64,000 nucleotides of DNA from Cavia porcellus (Eukaryota > Chordata > Mammalia > Rodentia > Caviidae), in NCBI RefSeq assembly GCF_034190915.1, contig NW_026947507.1, forward strand, positions 34,695,001 to 34,759,000. Direction: 5' to 3'. A model generated the notes under the pieces. The model did not search any database, was not told where the DNA came from, and worked only from the letters and a program-made list of their open reading frames with translations. Position 1 is the first letter of the stretch, and each line of letters opens with the position of its first letter. A program made the position numbers and the translations under genes. Positions 11,125 to 21,439 of this stretch are shown here, piece after piece.

Positions 11125-12484
11125 GTATTCACATCCAGCCCAAAGTGGACTGGCATAGGGCTGAGGAATAGAGCATGGATTTCTTTAGAGAAATGACTTT
11201 CACTAATGCAAAGATGGGGTAGAGCTGAACTCAGGATGCTCATGCACTTTGTGGTGTGGTTTCACAGGCACATGTTCCATTTTCACTGCCACTCAGGGAA
11301 GAGGACAAAGTAGGTCACAGCCTTCCGCATATGAGCTGAGCCCTCTTCACTGTGTGCCCCATTTCTCTTAGGCTGCCCTAGCTGTGGTGAGATTGATCTA
11401 GCAGCCAAGGAGCCCAGGATCCAGCTGGCTCCATTGGCATTTTTAACCTCTGAAAATATTTTAAGAAATTAGCAGACCAGGCACCTGGTGGGGGTGAAGG
11501 ATCAAGAAAGATTTTACAGAAAAAAATACCATTTGGGGCGAGTTTTACAAGACCCTTTGGATGACAACAGGTGGAGGTAGAAAGTGCATTCCTGAAGGAG
11601 AGAGCAGATGGGCAAAGCATTTCCTACACATCAGAATCTGCTAACTGGTCTTTGCAATTTCTTGCCAGCAGTTTTTCCCTGCCTGGGCCCAGCAGGGGTT
11701 GCAGCTAATTAAGGGGACAACCTTGATGTCCCTTCTGGTTCCTCTGCTTGTTTCTTAAGTCTCCCATCCTCCTTTCTGGACCTGGTTTTTTCTTTCTTTC
11801 TCTCTCGCTCTTTGCTCTCCTCTCCCATTCCATACTGCTCCTTCTCTTTTCCTCTCTCTCCCTCTTCCTCCTAATTCAGCCTGGATGATGCCTCATGACT
11901 GATATTTTTAATAACACAGGAGAAAACGTCTGCTCCCTATGAACAAGAGAAGAAAGCATTTCTCCTCCTAAATAGATCTTCAACTATTTGAAATGTACAT
12001 AAACCATAAGAGTGTCTCTCTGCAAAAAAAAAATTTGTCTCTAGCAACTGGTTCATTTTTTTCCCTCCAAAGTGATAAAATAGGAAGAGAAATCTATTTC
12101 TTTGTGTATAGGATGTAAATTTTATGACTATCCTTATTTGCTATAAAAACAGCACTGTACACTCTGCAAGGAACATTAAAAGCCATTTGATACAGAGTAA
12201 AAATCTCTCTCAGACCTCACCTGTGACTCTATCATTCTCTCACCAGTCTCAGAAAACTGTTAGCAATTTTTGGATCCCCTCCCAGTCTCTATCCATATGG
12301 CACTGACTTTACACAGTGGCAGTCATTAGTAAAATCTATTTCATGAAAAGCAACTATCCCTTCAAACAAATGAGGCTTCAGATATTTAAAATTAAATTCA
12401 GTGTAATAGATCTACACAAGACTGCTTGTGGATCACATGTGTAACCATTTAGGATAGAAAAACTCAGACTTTGGGAAATGTACT
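11122..12484. other. No gene; pyrimidine-rich tract at 11788-11870
   Basis: No coding signal was recognised. A strongly T/C-rich strand at 11788-11870 (tcttt/ctctc/cctctt patterns) is the main compositional feature. The flanks at 11700-11730 and 11880-12000 look like ordinary or conserved non-coding DNA. Confidence 0.5.
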
Positions 12485-12880
12485 TGTATTCATTAGTTTG
12501 TTATTGCTATGACAGAATACCTGAAGCTGAGTTACTTACAAAGATAAAAGGTGTCAGCCTCACAAGTTTTGAAGCTGAAAGACCAGTTAGTCCAGACCCT
12601 CTGACTGTATCTCAGCATGGTAGATGGGCTTATCATGGCAGGAGCAGATGTGACAGGGACAGATAAAATAGATGACAGGAGCCAGAGACCTGGACGGCCA
12701 GGTCCTGTTCTTTATAACAACTCACTCTCTGGAGAACTCCTGCCAAGAGATCAGATTCCAGCCCCAGCCACCTTCACAGGCTCTACCTCCTGAATGTCCT
12801 ATCAGCACCCAGCACCAGGGGATCCAGTTTCCCTCACAGGAACTCTTAGGGGACAGCCTGCATCCAAGCTACGGTAGTGT
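12485..12880 (-). mobile_element. MaLR-type LTR, minus strand
   Basis: TTTGTTATTGCTATGACAGA followed by ATACCTGAAGCTGAG is the reverse complement of the conserved MaLR LTR 3' end. The remainder is diverged and the right boundary is approximate. Confidence 0.7.
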
Positions 12881-13259
12881 CTGGATAATTGGTTACTTGA
12901 TGGCATCTGAGCTCAGACTCATGGGCAGGAGTGAAGTTCTCGTGAAGAGAGACAAGTCAGTCCTGGGGCTAAGAAGGATTAAACAGCCAGGCTTAGACAG
13001 CTATAAGGAGAATAGCTCCCTCCTCTCTCGGGGATGTGAGTGAAACTGAGCCAGTCTCCTCACTGTGACAACTTCAAAATGTTGCTCCTGGCCACAGGCA
13101 GGCAGGAGGCATCCCTGGTGGGAAAGCATCAGGGAAGGGCCCAGGCTACCCCTGGGTCTATGCTATAGCTATAAATCATTCACCCTGTTATTCTTCTCTT
13201 GTGTTCTCCCCACACGTTTAATAAATACACTTCAAGGTTACAGCCTGGTCCTGGTTATC

Positions 13260-13715
13260 TGAGTTAGTTTTCTTTGACTCCTGGAACTTAGTTCCACAAA
13301 CTTGGCTTTAAATACCAGAAATGTTTTCTTTCATAGTCTACAGGCAAGAGACCTAAAATCTAGGAGTTGACAGATCATTGTTGATCAGAGCACAGCTGAT
13401 CAATGCTGATCAATGACAGAAGTAATGAAGACTCGGGAAGAAGCTGTCCTTACAACTTCCAGTCTCCTTGGACTGTGGCTGCATCTCCCCATGGCCTTCT
13501 CCTCTGCTCCTGGGTCCTCTTTCCTCTGTCTCTCACAAGATCACTTGCCAATAAATGCAGGGCTCACCAAAGTCATCTAGGATGATTGATCTCATCACAA
13601 GATCCCTAACTTAATCACTCAACAAAGACTTTCTTCAAGTAAGGTCATTGTCATAGACTCCAAACAGACTTTTTTAAAGAGACCATTTGACCTTATACAT
13701 TTGTAGTGTTGGGAA
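13260..13715 (-). mobile_element. MaLR/MLT-type LTR, minus strand, diverged
   Basis: GTTAGTTTTCTTTGACTCCT, then 'caagagacctaaaatct', 'catggccttctcctctgctcctgg' and a terminal 'catttgaccttatacatttgtagtgttggg' follow the order of an MLT-type LTR read in reverse. An imperfect inverted repeat built on TGATCA lies at 13373-13415. Confidence 0.5.
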
Positions 13716-14318
13716 TTAAAGGGAGAAGATCATACCTTTGAGACACTTGGGCACATAAGGAGCAGCATTCCCACCGCAACAGTCAGAGCTATGGGGGCAG
13801 TTGTGTACCTGCTTCTCCCACACCATGGCCTTGGGACAAGCAGTGCCATGTCTTATGCCTGGAAGGACCCAAGCTCCAGATCAGGAATGAAGTGAAGGCA
13901 GCACAGTAAGAATTGGGTGAAATCAGGAAGCTTCTATCCCAATATTTCCCTTCTTGTTTAAACTCACAGGGCAGGTGAGTTATAAAGTAAAGAATGTTCC
14001 CTTTAAATGCTGTTTCTCCACAAAGTGAGGACTGAGGACAGTGACTTCCTGACCAGAGGAGTTTCCTGGGAGGGGAGCAGTATGATCCAGTTTCCTTGGT
14101 TCATGGATGCTCCAGCTGAAGGGTTATCATTCTTCTCCATCCTAATCCCCAATGGACTCACTGGTACTGGGTCAAGTCCCTGAACTGCATATCTCATTTC
14201 TTGCCAAATATTCTGTTTTTCTAGCATAGAAGACACATCTGCCAAACTACAAAGACATTTGAGGGCCACAACCATTTCAAAGAAAAACAGTATGTTATTG
14301 CTGTTAAAACAGTATGTT
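13716..14318. other. No gene recognised
   Basis: Unique-looking sequence. A minus-strand open frame of 90 codons at 14003-14275 has no recognisable domain. Confidence 0.5.
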
Positions 14319-14448
14319 AAAAATATGAATTATAGGGACTGGGGATTTAGCTCAGCCGCATAAGCACCTGCCTTGCAAGCAGGCAGTCGTGAGTTCAATC
14401 CCCGGTACTGATAAAAAGGAAAAAAAGACAAAAAAATATGAATTATAG
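14319..14448 (+). mobile_element. ID SINE with 17-bp target-site duplication
   Basis: The body starts GGACTGGGGATTTAGCTCAG at 14336, has the B-box-like GTGAGTTCAATCCCCGGTAC and ends in GATAAAAAGGAAAAAAAGAC. It is flanked by an exact 17-bp direct repeat AAAAATATGAATTATAG at 14319-14335 and 14432-14448. This is a clear retroposition footprint, so the insertion is comparatively recent. Confidence 0.97.
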
Positions 14449-14849
14449 TGCATATATGTTTAACTCAGATTTATTTGGCTCTGTAAAGTTGGTTGAAATG
14501 AGCATTGGGGAGGAAGGACACATACAGTCAATGGAAGAAAATATGATGTGCCTATGATCACTAAATCAGACAAAATAGTTGTTTATGTCATGCAGAGCTA
14601 AAAAAAAAACATTATAACTATTCAAGATATCATTTTATTCCAGACTGGAATTAGTTTATATTTATCAGTCATCTGCAAATTAATCTGTAGTTTCACACAG
14701 TCCGTGCCTTGGGCACTTATGAATACTAAATAGGAATTTCTCTCTCTTAGAAAGTTAAGTCATCCTTAAATGGAGCTAGACTGTGCCCCAAGATAATATT
14801 AAAGGAACTGTAGCCATCCTTTGGCTTCACTTGAAATTTTATATAATTT

Positions 14850-15296
14850 TTTTAAAAGATAAGGCAAGATTTTAATTACATGAAGCCAAAATAAGAAAAC
14901 ACAAAAACAAAACCAAAATATTTTCCATCAGTAGTTATATGCTGCTAAATAACACAAAAGACTGAATGACAGAAAAAGCCAAGCAAAGAAAGGAATTTGT
15001 GATTTGAAAAACAGACAAAGTTTCTCAAAGAGTAAAAAAGGCAAATGAGTAGAAAATAGAAAACTGAAGAGAAATGAAGAATAGACATTAAAGTACCAAT
15101 ACTTAGATTTAAAAGAAGTTTCAGAAAGGACATTGATCATAAATAGGAAAATTTTAGGATATAGAGATATTTTCTGGAATTAAAAAGAATGAGAATTTCA
15201 CATACAAAACAAGCTATCAAACACCAAAATTAAGAGATAAAGAAAAATCCACCTAGTAAAATATACAGAAATTTAAGAATCACACACACACACACA
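14850..15296 (+). mobile_element. Old L1M ORF1-region fragment (left part)
   Basis: This A-rich plus strand is of the type found in the ORF1 region of old L1M elements, with long GAAGAGAAATGAAGA / AAAAGAAGTTTCAGAAA patterns. It continues beyond the inserted Tigger at 15996-16370. It ends here in a (CA)8 tract at 15281-15296. No open frame of note. Confidence 0.5.
15281..15296 (+). repeat. (CA)n microsatellite, short
   Basis: Eight CA units immediately before the Tigger left end. Confidence 0.9.
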
Positions 15297-15992
15297 ATAG
15301 TGCCCCCTTACCCCAGCTTTGGTTGCCCACAATTAACCATGGTTTGAAAGTATTAAATGGAAAATTTCAGAAATAAATAAATCATAAGTTTGAAATTTTG
15401 TGCCATTACGAACAACATGATGAAAACTGACATTGCTTCCCTTCATGTTCTCTGACATATGAATTGCCCTTCCGTCCAGGGGGTCCATTCTGTATGCCCT
15501 ACCCACTCATCAGTCACTCAGCAACTATCTCAGTAATCACGACTATCACATATCCCAGGGCTCATGGTCAAGTAAGCTTTCTATAGTAGCCACTGTTACC
15601 ATGCTTCTGCTCCTCATCTCACTTCATCTCATCATATTGATACTGCATTATCTCATATCTTCGTAAGAAGAGGGTGAGGGGCTGAGGAGTTAGCTCAGTG
15701 GCTTAAGCACTTGCCTGGTAAGTGCAAGATCATGAGTTTGATCCCTAGTACCAATAAATGAATAAATACATAAATAGGAAGAGGGTGAGTACAGTACAAT
15801 AAGATATTTTGGATAAGTCCATGTTCTCATAATTTTTGTTACAGTATATTGTTATAATTGTTTTATTTTATGATTACTTTTTATTACTCTCTTACTATCC
15901 CTAATTTATAAATCAAATATTATCATAGGTATGTATGTTTAGGGTTTGGCACTTTGTCTTGGAATATATCCCCCATGAATAAGAGGGGATTA
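15297..15992 (+). mobile_element. Non-autonomous Tigger-like DNA transposon, both ends present
   Basis: The left end GTGCCCCCTTACCCCAGCTT and the right end TATATCCCCCATGAATAAGA followed by GGGGATTACTATAT mirror each other as terminal inverted repeats (cccctta / taagagggg). Internal blocks (AATTAACCATGGTTTGAAAG, TTAAATGGAAAATTTCAGAA) match Tigger-derived elements. No transposase coding is left. An ID SINE lies inside it. Confidence 0.8.
15667..15789 (+). mobile_element. ID SINE nested in the Tigger, 12-bp TSD
   Basis: The body from 15679 begins GGCTGAGGAGTTAGCTCAGT and has the B-box-like GAGTTTGATCCCTAGTACC. Its tail is AATAAATGAATAAATACATAAATA. An exact 12-bp direct repeat GAAGAGGGTGAG flanks it at 15667-15678 and 15778-15789. 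Confidence 0.95.
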
Positions 15993-15995
15993 CTA

Positions 15996-16370
15996 TATAT
16001 GTATATGTAGGAAGTATGAAAACTTCCAAAGAGAAAGAACAAAAAAGAATCTGATTGGTACAGCTTTTGTAAAAACAATGCTAAATGCAAGAAGACAATA
16101 GATAGTGATTTTGAAGTATTCAGAAAAAGAACATAAAATTTAGAATTCTGTACTCAGCCAAATTATTTTCCAAATATGGGAACATGACAAACAGTATTCC
16201 AGGTATACAGAGTCTGAAATAAATTGTCAGAGTACGGACCACATTACAAACAGCTTAGAGTAAAGGACCACAGTAAAAGAGAGAAAAGTCCAGAAGATGT
16301 TGCCAAAAATAAAGTGATCAAAGCCTTCACAAGCAGAAAATGCTGCACCAATTAAAATATTATACATAAA
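15996..16370 (+). mobile_element. Old L1M ORF1-region fragment (right part)
   Basis: This carries AGAATTCTGTACTCAGCCAA then ATTATTTTCCAAATATGGG, the 'tacccagccaaactatcattcaaatatga' type motif that encodes the YPA-like part of L1M ORF1. It continues the fragment at 14850-15296 across the Tigger insertion. Stops throughout. Confidence 0.6.
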
Positions 16371-16499
16371 TTCAAATAAGTAAATAATCTAAACTATATC
16401 TTAATTATTAAACAAAAATTGGCAGAGTGACCTTTAAAAATTCTGCATATACTAACAAAGAAATTGTAAAGAAAAAGATTAAAAACAAAGTAATTTTTA

Positions 16500-16845
16500 A
16501 AATTTTTTCCCAACTCATGGGATTTCTTTTCACTCCACTGGTAATTTCTTTTGAGGTGAAGAAACTTTTTAATAAGATGAGACCCAAGTTATTGACTGTT
16601 TGAAGTATTTCCCATGCAGTTTGGTTTTTGTTCATGAACTCTCTGCCTACTCCTGTCTTCTAGATCTCTACTTACTTTGATTTCCAGTAGGTCTAGTGTT
16701 TCTGTTTTAATACTTAGATATTTGATCCATTTTTACTTTAGTTTATCCATGGTGATAGACATGGGTCTAGTTTTAGTCTTCAGCATAAGAAAAGCCAGTT
16801 TTCACAGCACCATTTATTAAAAAGTCTATCTATCTATAACATTTC
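16500..16845 (-). mobile_element. L1 ORF2 fragment, antisense
   Basis: On the plus strand, TGATCCATTTTTACTTTAGT, GTGATAGACATGGGTCTAGT and AGCACCATTTATTAAAAAG are the reverse complement of a well-known stretch of the L1 ORF2 C-terminal region. It abuts a sense L1 fragment at 16850. The pair may be a rearranged or 5'-inverted L1. Confidence 0.75.
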
Positions 16846-16849
16846 AAGA

Positions 16850-17110
16850 ATTTTTCAAAACATCAGGCCCCCAAAATTCAAAAACCCAGTACAAAAATGG
16901 GCATCTGAGATGAATACGTACTTCTCAGATGAAGAAATACAAATGGAAAACAAATATATGAAAAAATGTTCCACACCATTGATCATTCGATAAATGCTAA
17001 CTAAAACAAAACAGATTCCGTCTCACTCCAGAAAGAATGGCTATCATCAAAAAATCGTCAAATAACAAATGCTGGCGGGGCTGTTGGAAAACTAATTCTC
17101 ACAATTTGAA
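16850..17110 (+). mobile_element. L1 ORF2 3' fragment, sense
   Basis: AAAATGGGCATCTGAGATGA, CACTTCTCAGATGAAGAAAT-type and CACTCCAGAAAGAATGGCTA segments are the L1 ORF2 C-terminal region in sense orientation. It closely resembles 52860-53070. The fragment ends near GCTGGCGGGGCTGTTGG without reaching a 3'UTR. Confidence 0.85.
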
Positions 17111-17129
17111 AAGTTTTGCATATACATGG

Positions 17130-17597
17130 CTAGTTTATAAGATAAAGAGAAAACCTAGTGAAATTTTTAAAGTGTAATTTTTAAAAATCTTATTTTTCAT
17201 TGTAAATTAATTATATGTAAAGTTAATGTTGCTCTTCAGTGTAAAATGCATAGCTAGATAAATTAGCTAATTGACTTTAAGCTAATTTAAACTAAATTAA
17301 ACTAATTAAATTAAATTAATTGACATATCACCGTCTCAAATTCTTCTGTGTTATGGTAAAAACATTTGAAATGTACTCATAATTTTGAAATATGCAATGC
17401 ACCATTTTATCATATTGATCACACTCTATATCTCAAAGAAAAAATATATTCTTTTTAATTGAGGCTTCGTAGCCTTTGACCATTGTCTCCCATTTGCTCT
17501 ACCAGCCTCTGGTAACCACTGTTCCATTCCATGCTTCTAGAACCATGATTGCTTTAGATCCCACATCCCGGTAAAAACATTCACTATTTGTCCTGTA
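17130..17597 (-). mobile_element. L1MA-like 3'UTR, antisense (part 1)
   Basis: The plus strand contains TTTGACCATTGTCTCCCATT followed by TGCTCTACCAGCCTCTGGTA and ACCACTGTTCCATTCCATGC, the reverse complement of L1MA-type 3'UTR. The element continues at 17949 after the LTR insertion. Its left part is AT-rich with repeated AATTAAACTAATTAAA motifs. Confidence 0.75.
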
Positions 17598-17602
17598 CCT
17601 GG

Positions 17603-17943
17603 TGTCATGGTTTATGTCTATGTCCCCCAGGCCTCATGAGTTTGCATTGTGCATTTGTGCATTTGCATTGTCTAGTGTTTGGATTGATGATGTCAGTGCT
17701 CCACCCATCTAGGGATGGAGCCAGGATGTGATGTAATGGCAGGAAGAAGGTGTGTCTTGCTCTTTGCTGGTTCCTGCTAGCTGTTTGCAGTGGCCATGAA
17801 CTGCGGCCCAGCCATGCCCACCTGCCTTGGAGCCAACTGAGTGTGGACTGAAACCTCCAAAAACTGTAAGAAATAAACCTTTCCTTTCTCAACTTGGGCT
17901 TCAGGTATTTTGTCTCAGCAACGAGTAAAAAGTAGCTAAGACA
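17603..17943 (+). mobile_element. Solo MaLR-type LTR with 5-bp TSD, inside L1
   Basis: This 341-bp LTR begins TGTCATGGTTTATGTCTATG and ends AAGTAGCTAAGACA, so it has TG...CA ends. It is flanked by the exact 5-bp duplication CCTGG at 17598-17602 and 17944-17948, as expected for ERVL-MaLR integration. The 3' half carries AATAAACC, probably the LTR polyadenylation signal, near 17872. It closely resembles the LTR at 28047-28437. A solo LTR implies recombination between the original pair or a short internal region already lost. Confidence 0.93.
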
Positions 17944-17948
17944 CCTGG

Positions 17949-19611
17949 CTTCTTTTACTTAGCATAATGCTCTGCAATTCCAATCATATTATCACAAATG
18001 ACAAAACTTTGTTTTTAAGACTGAATAGCTATCCATTGTGTATATACACCACATTTCCTTTATCCACCCATTTATTGATGGACACTTTGGTTGATTCCTT
18101 GTCCTGACTATTGTGAATAGTGCTGAAGTAAACAGGGGAGTGTTTCCAATCTTTTGGGTAAATATCCAGAAGTAGTATTGGAAATACCAAAAGCAGTATA
18201 TGGGAGTTCTATTTTTAGATTTTGAGGAACCTCCATAGTTTCCAGAATGGTTGTAGTGCTAATGTGCTAATTTACATTCCCCCAACTGTGTATAAATGTT
18301 CCCTTTTATCATCGCCAGCACTTGTTATTTTTGCTTTCCTGGAAATAATCATCTTGATATATGACATCTCAATAATTTTAACATCCTTTATGATTAGTGA
18401 TGTGAATATTTTCATATAGCTGTTGGTCACTTGCATATTTCCTTTTGAGAAATAATCTAATTAGACTCCTTGTCCATTGTTAGCTAGATTACTTGTTTTC
18501 TTTCTGTACAGTTGTTTGTGTTTCTTATATATTGGGGGTATTAGTGCCTCATCAGAGATATGACTCGTGATAAGTATTTTTTCCCAATCCATAGATTATC
18601 TTTTCTCTCCTTTGTTTCTTTGACTTTGTAGATGCTTTGTATTTTGATGTAATCTCATTTGCTTATTTTTGCTTTTGTTACCTGCACTTAGAGGGTCAAA
18701 TCATTACAGACCAGACCAATGTCATGTAATATCCCCTTTTGTTTTCTTCTAGTAGTACTTCCAGGTGTTATGCTTAAATCTTTATGTTTTGAGATAGATG
18801 TTGTATACATTGTGAGATAAAGATTCAATTTCATTTTTCTACATATAGATATCCGGTTTTCATAACTTGTTACTGAACAGACTTTCCTTTTCCTATTGCT
18901 TATGATTGCCACCTTTCTCAAACACCACTTGACCATTCTTGCCTGGGTTCATTTCTGAGGTCTCTGTTTCATTCAGCTGGTAGATGAGTCTGTACTTTAT
19001 GCCAGTACTGTGCTATTTTAATCTGTAGTATTGTAAAGTTTGAAATTAGGTGAAGTAATGCTTTCAGCTTTGTTATTTTACTCATGGTTGCTTTGGCTAG
19101 TCAAGGTTGTTTAAGTTCCATATGAATTTCAGGATTTTTTTCTGATTTTTCATGAAAAACAACCTTAAAATTTTGACAGAGATTGTGCTGAATCTGTAGA
19201 TTGCTTTGAGTAATATGAACAATGTTAACTCTGCTAATTTATGTGCATAGGTCTCTTCTCCTTTATATATATCTTCTTTAATTTCTTTCATTAACATTTT
19301 ATAGTTTCAATGTGGAGGTTTTTAATATCCTTAGTGAATTTTATTCCTATGTATTTAATGGGATTTTATTTTGGACTTACTGTAAATGGAGCTGTTTTAC
19401 TGATTTCATTTTGAGCAAGTTTGTGGTTAGTATATAGATGTGCTATTTTGTGCATTATCATTATATCTTAAATAAGTTTACTGTACTTTTTTACCAGTTC
19501 TAAGAGTTTTACTTTGGGGTTTTTATGGTGTTCTACGTAAGATCACATCATCAGCAAATATCAATGATTTCACTTTTTCATTGCCTAGTGGATGCACTTT
19601 GTTACATTTTT
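17949..19611 (-). mobile_element. L1MA-like ORF2 and 3'UTR, antisense (part 2)
   Basis: The plus strand reads CTTAGCATAATGCTCTGCAA, TCCATTGTGTATATACACCA, then many antisense ORF2 landmarks such as TTGCTTTGGCTAGTCAAGGT and TTGATAGTT-like blocks. Element order (3'UTR left, ORF2 to the right) shows it is antisense. It is interrupted near 19612 and resumes at about 20600. Open frames on the minus strand are under 85 codons, so ORF2 is thoroughly broken. Confidence 0.9.
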
Positions 19612-19718
19612 ATGAGTACATGTCTGTAGTATCTAATGATTATATTAATTGTGGGGAGTTGATACATATACATAATACATCTTGATTAGTTATACAACCC
19701 TTTGTCCCTCATCCCATC
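19612..19718 (-). mobile_element. Rodent-type L1 3' end, antisense, split by an LTR
   Basis: TTTTTATGAGTACATGTCTG and TAATGATTATATTAATTGTG resemble the antisense L1 3' end at 21016-21245 (TTTATTAGTACATGTTTGCA...). It appears to continue past the LTR as CCCTCCCTTCATCTCCTGGT at 20560-20599. Confidence 0.5.
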
Positions 19719-20559
19719 ATCTTAGTTACTTTCCTGTTCCTGGAACAAAACACCCAACACCCACTAATTAAAGGAGGGAAGGTTTACTTTACCTCACGGT
19801 TTGTAGAGGTTTCAGCCCAGGGTTGGCTGGTTCCAAGGCCAAGTGGCATGGCACAGTGGATGGCAGAGACAGTCCAGGTCAAGGCTAGCAGGTGGCCAGA
19901 AGCAATCAGCCTGCCTTCCTTCCTTCTCTTTTTATTTCATCCAGGCTCCAAGTCACCCTCACCCACGTTGTGACCTCCCCCTTCAGTAAATCCATCTCCC
20001 ACAACTATGTTATGGCAATCAGTGGACTAGTATGCTGGGGCCTGGGCTATGTAAGTGTTAAACTGCTGACCACGGTGCTCTCTGGCTGTGTTGGGAAATC
20101 TAATATTCACAATCTTTGAAGGCAAGAGAATACCACAGCTGAGGACTCTGGCTCACTTCCCCTTGCAGAACAATAGGCTGTCAACCTAAGAGATAACACA
20201 GTTCTCTCAATTAGTAAACGTTGCTGCTTACAGTATCTCTGTTCTAACTTGTCAAGGCTTTGCTCCTGTTTGCCTCAGCTGTTCACTGCATCTTCATGCA
20301 CTTCTCTGGTTTGTTAAGGACCCAACACATACAGACAGTCCAGTGAAGTCTTTGTTTTAGCTCTAAGAGAGCTCTGACCTTCCTAGACCCCCGCCCCCAC
20401 AAACTACATTGCATGATCTCTTTTATTTAATCCTTCACTATAAGCTCCTCATAAGACAGGGAGACTGATAATCTCCTGATACTAGTCCAATTATCACATG
20501 CCCACCATCCATATGAGTGTGTGAGACTCTGGGAGGACATCCAGACGTAGGCCATAACA
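19719..20559 (-). mobile_element. MaLR-type LTR, antisense, with extra internal sequence
   Basis: It begins CTTAGTTACTTTCCTGTTCC, then has ACAAAACACCCAACACCCAC and CACGGTTTGTAGAGGTTTCAG as in the related copies at 37143 and 40082. It ends GTAGGCCATAACA. At about 840 bp it is more than twice the usual length, so it may hold a further insertion near 20090-20340. Confidence 0.7.
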
Positions 20560-20599
20560 CCCTCCCTTCATCTCCTGGTCCCCTTCCCACTTGCTAGTG

Positions 20600-20770
20600 A
20601 GTGTTTTTTATTTATTTTTCTTGCTTAGTAGCCCTGGACAGCATTCCAATTCTATGCTAAATAGAATTAATAACAGTGGGTATCTTTGTTTTGTTCTAGA
20701 CCTTAAAAGTAAGGATTTCACTTTTTACCCATTAAATATAATATTAGCTGTGGATATATGCTTCAATTTA
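20600..20770 (-). mobile_element. L1MA-like ORF2, antisense (part 3)
   Basis: TTGCTTAGTAGCCCTGGACA, ATAACAGTGGGTATCTTTGT and AATATAATATTAGCTGTGGA follow in order from the block ending at 19611. So this is the same antisense L1 across the inserted elements. Confidence 0.85.
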
Positions 20771-21015
20771 GAAAACAAAAGAATAATCCACAAATAAATA
20801 AAAGGAAGCAATAATAAAAATAGAAATGAAGTTAGCAAGATAGGGAACAATAATATGAGATAATGCCAACAAAATCAAAAGTTGATTTGCTTAAAAAATG
20901 AAAAACCTTTAAATACCTAACAAACAGATGAAAAGAAATATAAATGAAAAATATTGTGACTGGAAAAGTAAAAAGTCTCAAAAAAGTAATATATTCATGT
21001 TCATAGTATTTTTAT
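20771..21015 (+). mobile_element. L1 ORF2 fragment, sense (part 1)
   Basis: AAAGAATAATCCACAAATAA, AAATCAAAAGTTGATTTGCT and GAAAAACCTTTAAATACCTA match the endonuclease-to-RT linker part of L1 ORF2 in sense orientation. It continues after 21440. Confidence 0.75.
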
Positions 21016-21320
21016 CTTTATAAAACTTTTATTTTTTATTAGTACATGTTTGCATTACATAATGATTACATTCCTTGCTTTCAGGGCTTTGGTACACATA
21101 TATATCTTAATTCTTTTTTTATCCCCTTTCTCTTCATTCTCTCCATCTCTCCATTGCTTTCTCATTTCAACAAAGTCTATCTCCCTACTTCATATTATCT
21201 ATCTTTTATTTTGCTCTTTATTTACATTTTGTATTTCTCATAAAAGAAAAATCATGTAGTATTTAAGCTTGTATGGCTGATTTATTTTTGGTACCACTGG
21301 GATTCTTCTCAGAGAGTTCT
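21016..21320 (-). mobile_element. L1 3' end inserted antisense
   Basis: The leading TTTATTTTTTATTAGTACAT is an antisense A-rich end, and T/C-rich TTTATCCCCTTTCTCTTCAT follows. This is the antisense image of an L1 3'UTR with its polypurine strand. It interrupts the sense L1. Confidence 0.6.
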
Positions 21321-21439
21321 TGGCCATGTCTGTGTCTTCAAGAGCTTTTCCCAATTCATCTTCCAGCAAATGAAATGCTTCTGTTTAACTGTTAGATCAT
21401 TGATTAATTTTGATTTCAGCTTAGTACCTGGTAATCAAA

